Source: an uncultured Bradyrhizobium sp.
GTDB lineage: Bacteria; Pseudomonadota; Alphaproteobacteria; Rhizobiales; Xanthobacteraceae
Length of the DNA: 64,000 nt
Assembly: GCF_947648125.1 (NCBI RefSeq)
Contig: NZ_CANSMR010000025.1
Coordinates: 1 to 64,000 of the forward strand
Reading direction: 5' to 3'
The translations under genes were made by a program, and so were the position numbers. Positions 10,020 through 17,636 of the stretch are shown here, piece by piece. Each line of letters starts with the position of its first letter. Positions within the stretch are counted from its first letter, which is position 1. Under the pieces are notes generated by a model that was given only the letters and a program-made list of their open reading frames with translations, made no database searches and was not told the DNA's origin.

Positions 10020-10958
10020 TCAGCTTTTTAGTCGATCGAGAAATCGGAGACACTCGCGTGCCAACTGAACGCGCTCATCCTTCGAGCGCATGATCGTGTT
10101 CCTCACATCCACGGGAATGCCGATCGCATCGGCGTCGGCCTGGTCTTCGCGATCCATCACCAGACCATCGAGGAAGCCATAGTGCCTGACGATCGAGGCG
10201 CAGTTTGTCGCGACGCCGAGTTCGTTCATGATCTTTGCGGTCGGTCCCTTGATGGCGCGGCCGCCGACCAGCGGCGAGACGGCAACGATGGGGGCCTTGG
10301 TCGCATCCAGGGCCGCCCGGATACCGGGTACAGCCAGGATCGGATCGATGCTGAGATACGGATTCGACGGACAGACAATGATGGCATCAGCCGCGCCGAT
10401 CGCCTCCAATGCGGCGCTGGTCGCCGTTCCACCGCTGGGGCTCTGGAATTCGATCTTCCTGACCTCAGGCCGCGCCTGCAGCTCGACGAAATAGCGTTGA
10501 AACGCGAGCTTCTGGTCGGCCGTCACGACGATCGTCGCAAACGGATCGTCGGTCATCGGCAAGATGCTCGCTTCAATGCCGAGATACGATGCAATCCCGC
10601 CCGTGAAATCGGTCAAGGTTACGCCGGCGCTCAGCGCGCGCGAGCGCAAGACGTGCATGGCAAGATCACGGTCTCCCAAACGAAACCACGTCTCGCCCTT
10701 CAGGCCGCCGAGCGCCTCCATGAAATTCCAGCTTTCGCCGGCTCGTCCCCAACCACGCTCTTCATCGGCAAGTTCGCCAAGGGTATAAACGACGGTGTCG
10801 ATGTCCGGCGAGATCGCGAGACCGAGATGCTCGAAGTCGTCGCCTGTGTTGACGATGACGGCGAGCTTGGCGCCCAGCAAGCGATTGAGACCATAGGCAA
10901 GCTTGGCGCCGCCGACCCCGCCGCAAAGCGCAACAACGTTGAGGTCAGCGCCACTCAT
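10020..10958 (-). CDS. cofD: 2-phospho-L-lactate transferase CofD
   Basis: A 312-residue CofD/FbiA protein that transfers the activated phosphoacid to Fo, giving (dehydro-)F420-0. Motifs include CGGVGGAKLAYGL at the N-terminus, NTGDDFEHLGLAISPDIDT, and CPSNPYLSIDPIL, all conserved in this family. Start overlaps the cofE stop by 4 bp (ATGA). Normal family length. Middle gene of the F420 operon. Confidence 0.94.
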   Translation of the reverse strand: MSGADLNVVALCGGVGGAKLAYGLNRLLGAKLAVIVNTGDDFEHLGLAISPDIDTVVYTLGELADEERGWGRAGESWNFMEALGGLKGETWFRLGDRDLAMHVLRSRALSAGVTLTDFTGGIASYLGIEASILPMTDDPFATIVVTADQKLAFQRYFVELQARPEVRKIEFQSPSGGTATSAALEAIGAADAIIVCPSNPYLSIDPILAVPGIRAALDATKAPIVAVSPLVGGRAIKGPTAKIMNELGVATNCASIVRHYGFLDGLVMDREDQADADAIGIPVDVRNTIMRSKDERVQLARECLRFLDRLKS

Positions 10959-11728
10959 CGAAACATGTCCTGGCTCTTGGGTCGCGCGAGCGCGGCCGCG
11001 GGGGAGGCCGCTCCATCAAGCGTCAGGCCACGGACAAGAATGATCGGCATCCCCTCGCCCGCTTGTCCCATCAGGAGCGAAGCGGCGCCGGCGATCTCAT
11101 CGGCGATGGCAACCTCAGTGACGCGCATCGCCCGGCCGAACATGTCTGGGACGCCGATTTGACTCAACAGTGAGGGAATGCCGGCAGCGCCGATCGCCAC
11201 GCCGACGACACCATTGCGCCAGGGACGGCCAAAGCTGTCGTTGATGATGATTCCAAGATTGAGGTCGCCGGCTGCGTCCAGCGTGAGCTTCAGCTTCTGC
11301 GCTGATCCGTCGGGATCTTTGGGCAGCAACAGAACGCGCTCTTCGCCTTCACGGTGCTCGATGTTCGATTGATCGATGCCGGCGTTGGCCATGACGAAGC
11401 CGAGCCGATGCGCGGCGATGACGACGTTCGGTCGTGTCTTGACGACTTCGGTGGATTCGCGCAGCACGACCTCAAGGAAACGCGGGTCCTTGCCGACCGT
11501 CGCCGCGAGTTCGAGCGCCTCCGGGGAAGGCTCGACGTCGCTCAACCGAACGTACCGCCCTTCGGATTTCGAGACGATTTTCTGCGCAATGACAAGGATG
11601 TCACCCCGCTGCAGCTCGAGAGACATCCCGGCGAGGCCCTGCCTGACGAGCGCGGCAAGATCCTCGCCCGGCTCGACGCGCCGAATGTCCTGCAGGGCGA
11701 TGTATTCGACTCGCGTCCCCACAGGCAT
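10955..11728 (-). CDS. cofE: coenzyme F420-0:L-glutamate ligase CofE
   Basis: A 257-residue stand-alone CofE, which adds gamma-linked glutamates to F420-0 using GTP. Visible motifs: GDILVIAQKIVSKSEGR (nucleotide loop), LVLLPKDPDGSA-type region, INDSFGRPWRNG (metal/GTP site) and the C-terminal ADEIAGAASLLMGQAGEG. It lacks the C-terminal nitroreductase-like FMN domain found in mycobacterial FbiB, so any reduction of dehydro-F420 would need another protein. Three bases separate it from npdG and it overlaps cofD by 4 bp. Confidence 0.94.
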   Translation of the reverse strand: MPVGTRVEYIALQDIRRVEPGEDLAALVRQGLAGMSLELQRGDILVIAQKIVSKSEGRYVRLSDVEPSPEALELAATVGKDPRFLEVVLRESTEVVKTRPNVVIAAHRLGFVMANAGIDQSNIEHREGEERVLLLPKDPDGSAQKLKLTLDAAGDLNLGIIINDSFGRPWRNGVVGVAIGAAGIPSLLSQIGVPDMFGRAMRVTEVAIADEIAGAASLLMGQAGEGMPIILVRGLTLDGAASPAAALARPKSQDMFR

Positions 11729-11731
11729 GGA

Positions 11732-12391
11732 TCAGACACCTGGGCTCGCGGACAGACCGGTGATACGGATGCCGGCGCCGGGCACCTTGTAGCGCCGATT
11801 GATCCCGATCAGCACGGATGTGAGCGCCTCGGCCGCAGCCGAGTTTGCCAGCACGCCGCCGTCGATACCGGCGGATGCGACTTCGTTCGCGAGACCGATG
11901 ACGACGTCGCGCGCCGCCTTGTCGTCGCCGAAGACCAGAACGTCGCAATCCGCCCGGTTGCCCTGATGCAGCTTGGTCGCGCCCACATTGTGGAAGGCGG
12001 AGACGACCCGCACGCCGGGTCCCAGCAACTGCTGCGCGATCTGCGCGGCCGAACCGGCGGATGGAAGCTGGACGACGGACACTTTCGGCGGCACCAGCGG
12101 CACCGCGGCATCCACGACGATCTTGCCTTGAACCACGTCCTTGACTTCGTTCAGCGTCGCATCATGGCTCGCGAACGGCACGGCAACGACGACGATGTCG
12201 GCAGCCCGGGCGGCGGCGGAATTGTCGTCGCCCGCGACATCGCCGGTCATGGTCTGGGCCGCGCTCCTGGCCTTCTCCGCAGAGCGTGAACCGAGAATGA
12301 CTTTGTAACCGGCCGCAAGCCAGCATTTTGCGAGGCCGGATCCCAAGTCACCGGTTCCTCCAAGGATGGCAATCGTCGGTTTCGTGTTCAT
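11732..12391 (-). CDS. npdG: F420H2:NADP+ oxidoreductase
   Basis: A 219-residue Fno/NpdG protein with an N-terminal NADP-binding Rossmann motif ILGGTGDLGSGLA and GSRS for the 2'-phosphate. The central AFHNVGA segment and C-terminal GAGIRITGL match the F420-binding half. In bacteria this enzyme usually reduces F420 with NADPH, supplying F420H2 to LLM-type reductases. Here it is encoded immediately before cofE and 21 bp after the PxpA-like gene, in one operon, and an LLM oxidoreductase is encoded at 21528-22481. That gives the region both the cofactor and a recycling route. Confidence 0.92.
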   Translation of the reverse strand: MNTKPTIAILGGTGDLGSGLAKCWLAAGYKVILGSRSAEKARSAAQTMTGDVAGDDNSAAARAADIVVVAVPFASHDATLNEVKDVVQGKIVVDAAVPLVPPKVSVVQLPSAGSAAQIAQQLLGPGVRVVSAFHNVGATKLHQGNRADCDVLVFGDDKAARDVVIGLANEVASAGIDGGVLANSAAAEALTSVLIGINRRYKVPGAGIRITGLSASPGV

Positions 12392-12412
12392 GTCTCGGTG
12401 GCCTTTCCAGGA

Positions 12413-13189
12413 TTAGTCGAGGGGCATTTCAGTGAGCGGCACGAGCTTGACGCCGGCCTTCTCGAGGCCCTCCCGCACCGCACGGGCCGTGGCGACGCCC
12501 GTGGGCTCGTCGCCATGGACGCACAGCGAGTGGACCTTGCATTTGATCTTCTTGCCGTTGCGGGAGGTGATGGTGTTGTTCAACACCATATCGAGCACCT
12601 GCCGGGTGGCGACCGCCGCGTCCTTGATGACCGAGCCCGCGATCTTGCGCGATGTCAGATTGCCGTCGTCGTCGTACTGGCGATCGCAGAAGCCTTCGAT
12701 TGCGACGGGAAGGCCGAGCTTGCGGCCGGCCTTCTCCATCTCCGACCCCGCGAGAGCCACATAGATGATGCGCGGATCGACGGCCTTGATGGCGCGGCCG
12801 ATCGCAAGCGCATATTCGGCGTCTTCGGCGGCCATGTTGTTGAGCGCGCCATGCGGCTTGAGGTGGGTGACCCGTTCGCCTTCGTAGGCCGCCATCGCCT
12901 GCAGCGCGCCGATCTGGTAGGCGACCATGTATTCGAGGTCATCGGGGCGCATATCGATGCGCCGACGCCCGAAGCCCCAGAGATCGTTGAAACCCGGATG
13001 AGCACCGATCGTCACGCCGAGGCGCTTGGCTTCGCGCACAACGTTGCGCATCACCCGCGGGTCACCGGCGTGAAAGCCGCAGGCGATATTGGCCGATCCG
13101 ATGATCTTGAGGATCCCGGCATCGTCACCGACGTCATAGGCGCCGAACCCTTCGGCCATGTCGGCGTTCAAGTTGATCGATATGGTCAT
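12413..13189 (-). CDS. pxpA: LamB/YcsF (PxpA) family lactam hydrolase subunit, leads the F420 operon
   Basis: A 258-residue TIM-barrel-like protein of the 5-oxoprolinase subunit A family. Diagnostic motifs: INLNADMAEGFG at the N-terminus, ANIACGFHAGD, IGAHPGFND, KPHGALNN and the C-terminal CVHGDEP. The known PxpA works with PxpB and PxpC to open 5-oxoproline with ATP, but neither partner is encoded in this window. It may therefore use unlinked partners or hydrolyse a different lactam or imide. First gene of the operon that continues through npdG, cofE, cofD, cofC, fbiC and the PLP enzyme. A putative operator is 32 bases upstream (13221-13238). Ribosome site GAGG precedes ATG at 13189. Confidence 0.9.
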   Translation of the reverse strand: MTISINLNADMAEGFGAYDVGDDAGILKIIGSANIACGFHAGDPRVMRNVVREAKRLGVTIGAHPGFNDLWGFGRRRIDMRPDDLEYMVAYQIGALQAMAAYEGERVTHLKPHGALNNMAAEDAEYALAIGRAIKAVDPRIIYVALAGSEMEKAGRKLGLPVAIEGFCDRQYDDDGNLTSRKIAGSVIKDAAVATRQVLDMVLNNTITSRNGKKIKCKVHSLCVHGDEPTGVATARAVREGLEKAGVKLVPLTEMPLD

Positions 13190-13220
13190 CCGTCACCTCG
13201 TCTGCTTGACCTATAACGTC

Positions 13221-13238
13221 CTATCATTAGCAAGACAA
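13221..13238 (-). promoter_or_regulatory. putative GntR operator for the pxpA-F420 operon
   Basis: CTATCAT TAGC AAGACAA in the 7-4-7 register shared with five other promoters of the island. The left half is exact and the right half weak. A second CTAT is ten bases to the left (13211). Position 32 bases before the pxpA start fits a promoter-proximal repressor site. Confidence 0.45.
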
Positions 13239-13326
13239 TCCCTTTTGCAAACAATTTTTCCCGCTTTTCCGAAGATCGCTTTGGAGCGACGACAGCAGGT
13301 GGCCGCCTCACGAGAACCGTATTGAA

Positions 13327-13344
13327 CCATCATCCCAATGATAG
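13327..13344 (+). promoter_or_regulatory. putative GntR operator for the PLP lyase gene
   Basis: CCATCAT CCCA ATGATAG, a near-perfect inverted repeat in the 7-4-7 register. It lies about 100 bases before the chosen lyase start and would fall inside the coding region if the upstream TTG at 13322 were used, which argues against that start. Part of the divergent control region shared with the F420 operon. Confidence 0.55.
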
Positions 13345-13444
13345 TATGTATCCCCAATCCTGGCAAGCTACGCTGCCCGATGACGACACGTCCGATCAGC
13401 GGCAGCGGGTCCCACCAAACAACCCATCGCGAAGGCCGGTTCGA

Positions 13445-14632
13445 ATGTTCCTGTCGAATACAAGTTCATCTCACGACCAACCGCTCGACCCGGCGGATGC
13501 CGCCACGCTCGCGCGTGAAGAAGCCAACGAAGTCGAGCGCTTTCTCAGCTTTCGACCGAACCACGCGGAAACGCCGCTGCGATCGCTGCCGGCGCTCGCC
13601 CGCGAATTCGAGGTGAAGTCCATCCACATCAAGGACGAATCGCATCGGCTCGGCCTCGGCAGCTTCAAGGCACTGGGCGGATCCTACGCCGTCGTCAGGC
13701 TACTGCTGGAGCATGCCGGCAACAAGCTGGGCCGCGCGGTGGATATCAGCGAGATCGGGACACCCGCCATACGCGAGATCGCGCGCGGCCTGACGGTCGG
13801 CTGCGCCACTGATGGAAATCATGGACGATCGGTCGCGGCCGGCGCGCAGATGGTGGGAGCCAAGGCGGTCATTTTCGTGCATTCCGGGGTCACGGATGAG
13901 CGCGTGCAGGCGATTGCCCGCTTCGGCGCGGAAATCGTGCGGGTGCCCGGCACCTACGACGATTCCGTCGCGGTCGCCGACAAGGTCTGCCAGGATAATC
14001 ATTGGATCGTCGTCTCGGATACGTCCTGGCCCGGCTATGAGCGCATCCCCGGACTGGTCATGCAGGGCTATACGGCGATGCTGAACGAGATCCTCCGGCA
14101 GCAGCCGGAGGCGCCCACCCACGTCTTCATCCAAGCCGGCGTCGGCGGCCTCGCGGCCGCGGTCGCCGGTTACTTTGATGTCGTCTTCGGCAAGAGCCGG
14201 CCGACATTCGTGGTCGTCGAGCCCGAACGGGCTGCCTGCCTCTATCAAAGCGCCATCGCGGGCGCGCCGATCAAGATCGCCCATGGTGAGCCGACGATCA
14301 TGGCGATGCTCGAATGCTACGAGCCATCTCTAGTGGCCTGGCGCATCCTGTCGCGGAAGGCGGACGCGTTCATGATGGTCGGCGAAGAAGGTGCCGCGGC
14401 AGCGATGCGCCGGCTCGCACACCCGACAGGCGACGATCCTGCCATTGTGGCCGGCGAAAGCGGCGCTGCCGGATTGGCTGGCCTTTGGCGCGCCGCCAAG
14501 AGCAGCACCGCGCGTGAATCGCTGGGCTTGAACCAGGCATCGCGCGTGCTGCTGATCAACACCGAAGGTGCGACCGACCAGAAGCGCTACACGGAAATCG
14601 TGGGCGCTTCGCCGGCCAGTATCCTCGCCTAG
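13445..14632 (+). CDS. PLP-dependent ammonia-lyase, diaminopropionate ammonia-lyase-like
   Basis: A 395-residue fold-type-II PLP enzyme. The segment KDESHRLGLGSFKALGGSYAV holds the PLP lysine in the form typical of diaminopropionate ammonia-lyase (DpaL), and DGNHGRSVAAGA and GVGGLAAAVAGYF give the substrate and phosphate loops. DpaL removes two ammonia groups from 2,3-diaminopropionate to give pyruvate. The start at 13445 (MFLSNTSSSHDQ) was chosen because DpaL proteins begin just here, a GAAGG site precedes it, and a regulatory palindrome lies at 13327-13344. The frame is open from a TTG at 13322. The stop codon is inside a repeat element (14630-14735). Transcribed away from the F420 operon. 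A substituted diaminopropionate as substrate is possible but unproven. Confidence 0.85.
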   Translation: MFLSNTSSSHDQPLDPADAATLAREEANEVERFLSFRPNHAETPLRSLPALAREFEVKSIHIKDESHRLGLGSFKALGGSYAVVRLLLEHAGNKLGRAVDISEIGTPAIREIARGLTVGCATDGNHGRSVAAGAQMVGAKAVIFVHSGVTDERVQAIARFGAEIVRVPGTYDDSVAVADKVCQDNHWIVVSDTSWPGYERIPGLVMQGYTAMLNEILRQQPEAPTHVFIQAGVGGLAAAVAGYFDVVFGKSRPTFVVVEPERAACLYQSAIAGAPIKIAHGEPTIMAMLECYEPSLVAWRILSRKADAFMMVGEEGAAAAMRRLAHPTGDDPAIVAGESGAAGLAGLWRAAKSSTARESLGLNQASRVLLINTEGATDQKRYTEIVGASPASILA

Positions 14633-14735
14633 AGCATTTTCGGTTCTGATTACATCAGAACCGAAGCTCTAGATTCTTGTTTTGACGCGTTTTCTTCACG
14701 CGAACCGGTCGCCACTTCGCTCGAAAACGCTCTAG
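14630..14735. repeat. Bradyrhizobium-type intergenic palindromic repeat
   Basis: The element begins TAGAGC and ends GCTCTA. It contains the hairpin TTCGGTTCTGAT-tac-ATCAGAACCGAA and the run ACGCGTTTTCTTCACGCGAA. Very similar units are, from memory, common between genes of Bradyrhizobium and relatives. Its first TAG is the stop codon of the lyase gene, so the element has inserted at or created the end of that reading frame. Confidence 0.75.
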
Positions 14736-14743
14736 CGCGGATC

Positions 14744-14768
14744 AGGAGCGGGCTTCCCGCCCGCTCCT
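14744..14768. terminator. hairpin between convergent lyase and gntR genes
   Basis: Perfect 10-bp stem AGGAGCGGGC / GCCCGCTCCT with a five-base loop, between the lyase and the gntR stop codon. No T-run follows on either strand, so it may stop transcription only partly. Confidence 0.45.
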
Positions 14769-14771
14769 TCG

Positions 14772-15548
14772 TCAGGCCTTCGTTCGCTTCTTCGATTTTT
14801 CGAGAAGATCGGAACGCAGCGCGAAGCAACTCCGATGATAGTGGATGTTCGCGACATAGACGGCGATGTCGTTGCTGTCGACCAGCACCAAGCGGCAATC
14901 GGCCGTTGGTTCGCCGAGGCCGATCTTGAGCAGCTCGGCCGTTTCGGGATCGGCCACGCCGATCGTCACAACCTGATGAGCATGGGCGAGCGTGATGTCG
15001 TCCATCTCCATGATCTTCGTCAGCGCGGCCGTGTGGGTGAAGCGCTTGCGGTCTTTGAGATAGAGGTTGCGCGCCAGATGGAGGTTGACGACCGAAAACG
15101 GCTCGTCCTCATTGTATTGCACGCTTCTGAGAAAGGCGTAGCTGGCGGCGGGCTGCCCTTCATGCGCAGCGAGCCGGGGCGGCTCCGCGTTCTCCTCGAC
15201 ATAGACGCGCTTGAGGACGTTGTTCCTGACGGAATCGACCATCGACTCGAAATCATTGGCCAGGTTCAGCCAGTGACGATTCTTGGGTCTTCCGGACACG
15301 AACGTCCCGCGTCCCTGCTGCGCGTCGAGGAGACCTTCGTTCCGCAACATCTCGATCGCCTGCCGGACCGTAACGCGCGCGACGCCGAATTCGGTTTCGA
15401 GCTCCTCGATGGTCGAGATCTTGTCGCCCTCTTGCCATTGCCCGGACTCGACCCGCTGACGCATGACCGATGCGACCTGCACGTAGAGGGGGACCCGGCT
15501 GCGCTCGTAGTTTGGGACTAGCTTATTCATGATAGTAAGATAGTCCAT
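14772..15548 (-). CDS. GntR family transcriptional regulator, HutC/UTRA type
   Basis: The N-terminal winged helix (about residues 15-85) has RVPLYVQVASVMRQRVESGQW, GDKISTIEELETEFGVARVTVRQAIEML and QGRGTFVSG, all standard GntR features. The rest is a UTRA effector domain (residues about 100-250) ending in a lysine-rich tail. The first ATG at 15548 overlaps a regulatory repeat. An in-frame ATG at 15530 (MNKLVPNYERSR) gives a start that begins just after the repeat and may be the real one. It lies between the lyase and the Mo-hydroxylase operon and is the only GntR gene here. I infer that it controls the six promoters carrying the 7-4-7 repeat and itself, probably relieved by a pathway metabolite. 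Confidence 0.9.
   Translation of the reverse strand: MDYLTIMNKLVPNYERSRVPLYVQVASVMRQRVESGQWQEGDKISTIEELETEFGVARVTVRQAIEMLRNEGLLDAQQGRGTFVSGRPKNRHWLNLANDFESMVDSVRNNVLKRVYVEENAEPPRLAAHEGQPAASYAFLRSVQYNEDEPFSVVNLHLARNLYLKDRKRFTHTAALTKIMEMDDITLAHAHQVVTIGVADPETAELLKIGLGEPTADCRLVLVDSNDIAVYVANIHYHRSCFALRSDLLEKSKKRTKA
15526..15543 (-). promoter_or_regulatory. putative autoregulatory operator of gntR
   Basis: TTCATGA TAGT AAGATAG on the plus strand (CTATCTT ACTA TCATGAA on the coding strand). It covers the 5' end of the gntR frame. The left half on the coding strand is close to the consensus of the island and the right half is poor. No good ribosome site is seen before either candidate ATG, so leaderless translation is possible. 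Confidence 0.4.
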
Positions 15549-15582
15549 TTCATCGCTAAAGGCGAGTTTTATCGCCGAACAA

Positions 15583-16800
15583 CTAGGATCGTCGCAACAG
15601 CCATCGCAACGCCCGCCTCACATAGTCCAACGCCATCGATCGCATGAGCGCGCCGGCGTCGAATTCCCTGACCATGGCCGGCTCGCCCTCGCCTCCTCCC
15701 GATCGATGGGAGAGCCGCGTCTCCAGGTTCTGGACAAAAACAGCGATGATTCGTCCGGCCACGTCCTGGATCAAGCCGGAGCGGCTGAACTGCGCCAGGG
15801 CCCCGGTCAAGGTGAAGCCAATGCTGAGATCGACCCTGGTTTGGTTCTCCACGTCACCCGGCTTGACGGCATAACCGATCAGACCGCGGGTTGAGGAGTT
15901 GCTGCGCTTGTCCTTGCCTGCGCCGACAATCGTGCCCGTGCGGGTCGCATCATCGCGCGTCACATCGGCGATGCCTTGAAATTCGGCAGAGATCGGCCCG
16001 ACCTTGATCTTGATCTGGCCGTCGACGTGACCGTCGACCGGCTCTCCGGCCAACGATGCACCCGGCAGGCAGGCGGCGACCGCGCCGATGTCGGAGAAGA
16101 AATTCCAGACGTCATCGACCGGATGCCCGACGGTGAAGCTCTGCGTGAAGGTCGTTTGCGGCTTCCAGCTCGTATCCCTGAGCGAGGCCGCCGCTGCCGG
16201 AGCTTCGGCCTTTTTCACAGTTGGTGCGGCGTTTGCCTTGGGCCGAGCCGCAGCCGCGGTCACCGCAGTCACATTGCCGGAGCCCGAGGGTCCAAGACGC
16301 GTCCGGTTTCCGTTTGGAATCGCCGCGATCCCTCGTCGCCTGCGGTCTGCGATTACACTTTGAATGGCGCGGACGATGCCGACATAGCCGGTGCAGCGAC
16401 AAAGGTTTCCGCTCATGGCCACGCGGATATCGCGCTCGCTGGGGTCCTGCATGCGCAGCACGACATCGCGCGCCGACACGACCATCCCCGGCGTGCAATA
16501 GCCGCATTGAAGGCCGTGTTCCCGTGTGAACGCCGCACGCAATTCGCGCGTGATCTCGTCGTCGTCGAGCCCCTCGATCGTCGTGACTTCGGCTTTCTGG
16601 CAAGCCAACGCGAAGGTGATGCAGGAGCGCGTCGGCACGCCATCGACAAGCAGTGTGCATGCACCGCAGACGCCGTGCTCGCAGCCCAGATGGGTGCCGG
16701 TCAGATTGAGCTTCTCGCGGAGAAAGTCCGCAAGATGCGTCCGCGGCTGGATCTCCGCGCTGACGGCGCTCCCGTTGACATTGAGGTTGCAGGTGCTCAT
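15583..16800 (-). CDS. molybdenum hydroxylase 2Fe-2S subunit fused to CoxG/SRPBCC domain
   Basis: 405 residues. Residues 1-160 are a CoxS/XdhC-type ferredoxin subunit: plant-type cluster Cys40, Cys45, Cys48, Cys60 (CEHGVCGAC) and the alpha-helical cluster Cys99, Cys102, Cys134, Cys136 (CGYC, CRC). After an Ala/Pro-rich linker, residues about 208-360 form a CoxG-like SRPBCC domain (VDDVWNFFSDIGAVAACLPGA) and the protein ends in a basic amphipathic helix that may touch the membrane. In CO dehydrogenase loci CoxG is a separate protein linked to membrane attachment or cofactor handling. Start codon overlaps coxM stop by 4 bp. The fusion is the notable feature. Confidence 0.9.
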   Translation of the reverse strand: MSTCNLNVNGSAVSAEIQPRTHLADFLREKLNLTGTHLGCEHGVCGACTLLVDGVPTRSCITFALACQKAEVTTIEGLDDDEITRELRAAFTREHGLQCGYCTPGMVVSARDVVLRMQDPSERDIRVAMSGNLCRCTGYVGIVRAIQSVIADRRRRGIAAIPNGNRTRLGPSGSGNVTAVTAAAARPKANAAPTVKKAEAPAAAASLRDTSWKPQTTFTQSFTVGHPVDDVWNFFSDIGAVAACLPGASLAGEPVDGHVDGQIKIKVGPISAEFQGIADVTRDDATRTGTIVGAGKDKRSNSSTRGLIGYAVKPGDVENQTRVDLSIGFTLTGALAQFSRSGLIQDVAGRIIAVFVQNLETRLSHRSGGGEGEPAMVREFDAGALMRSMALDYVRRALRWLLRRS

Positions 16801-17636
16801 TGCGGCCGTGCCTGCTCGATCGCGCGGCGCAGCGCGGCGACATGGGTTTGCTTGTCCAGGGGATCGACCATCCCTGCCTTCTCCAGAATCTCGCCGACGG
16901 CCCCGCGGTCGAAACTGTCGCTCAGCCGCGGAGCGCGGCCGTCGCCGATCACATTGCCTGCCTTGGCAATGACGATCGGACGGCTCTCCGTCGCGCCGAT
17001 CACCGCACGGCTGACGCCACGATCGGGGTCGGTCATGAACGCGCCGATCGCGTGGGCAAATTCGCCCGTCTTGCGGCAGCTCTTGTAATAGCCCCAGCGC
17101 GCCGATTTGCTCAGTCGCGGCACCACGACGCGAACGAGAACTTCGCCGGGGCGCAGGTCGGCTTCAAGCGCGCTCACCATGTAGTCCTCAACAGCCACGG
17201 TCCGCTCACCGGCTGGGCCCCGCAGCACGACTTTCGCGCCGACCGCGGCGAGGATCGAATGCCAGTCGGCCGACGGATCGGCATGCGTCAAGCTTCCGCC
17301 GATGGTGCCGCGATTGCGCACCGCGCGATATGCAATGCCGTTGGCCACCGTCGGCAGCGCGCCGCGCGTGACGTCAGTGACGCGGAGATCCTCGATATCG
17401 GCATGGGTGACGCAAGCCCCGATCGAGATTTCGTCGGCCCCGTCACTGAAGCAACGCAGCTCTTCGATCCCGGTCAGGTCGACGATCAGATCGGGCTGCA
17501 CGAGCCTGAGATTCAACATCGGCCCGAGCGACTGGCTCCCGGCCATCATCTTGACGGTTCTGCTGTCGTCCGCGATGAGCCTGATCACCGCATCGACCGC
17601 ATCGGGGCGCACATAGTCGAAATTGACTGGTTTCAC
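16797..17636 (-). CDS. molybdenum hydroxylase FAD-binding subunit (CoxM-like)
   Basis: A 279-residue FAD-binding domain protein of the xanthine dehydrogenase family. The FAD pyrophosphate motif GSQSLGPMLNLRLVQP near residues 34-49 and the second motif TIGGSLTHADPSADW near residues 111-125 are present, as is the C-terminal CO-dehydrogenase flavoprotein-like region. It passes electrons from the 2Fe-2S subunit to an acceptor. Overlaps the large-subunit gene and the 2Fe-2S gene by 4 bp each, giving gene order L-M-S. Confidence 0.92.
   Translation of the reverse strand: MKPVNFDYVRPDAVDAVIRLIADDSRTVKMMAGSQSLGPMLNLRLVQPDLIVDLTGIEELRCFSDGADEISIGACVTHADIEDLRVTDVTRGALPTVANGIAYRAVRNRGTIGGSLTHADPSADWHSILAAVGAKVVLRGPAGERTVAVEDYMVSALEADLRPGEVLVRVVVPRLSKSARWGYYKSCRKTGEFAHAIGAFMTDPDRGVSRAVIGATESRPIVIAKAGNVIGDGRAPRLSDSFDRGAVGEILEKAGMVDPLDKQTHVAALRRAIEQARPQ

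Noticed and set aside
12398-13216. 272-codon plus-strand frame opposite pxpA
   Set aside because: The minus strand has unmistakable PxpA motifs; the plus frame is its shadow.
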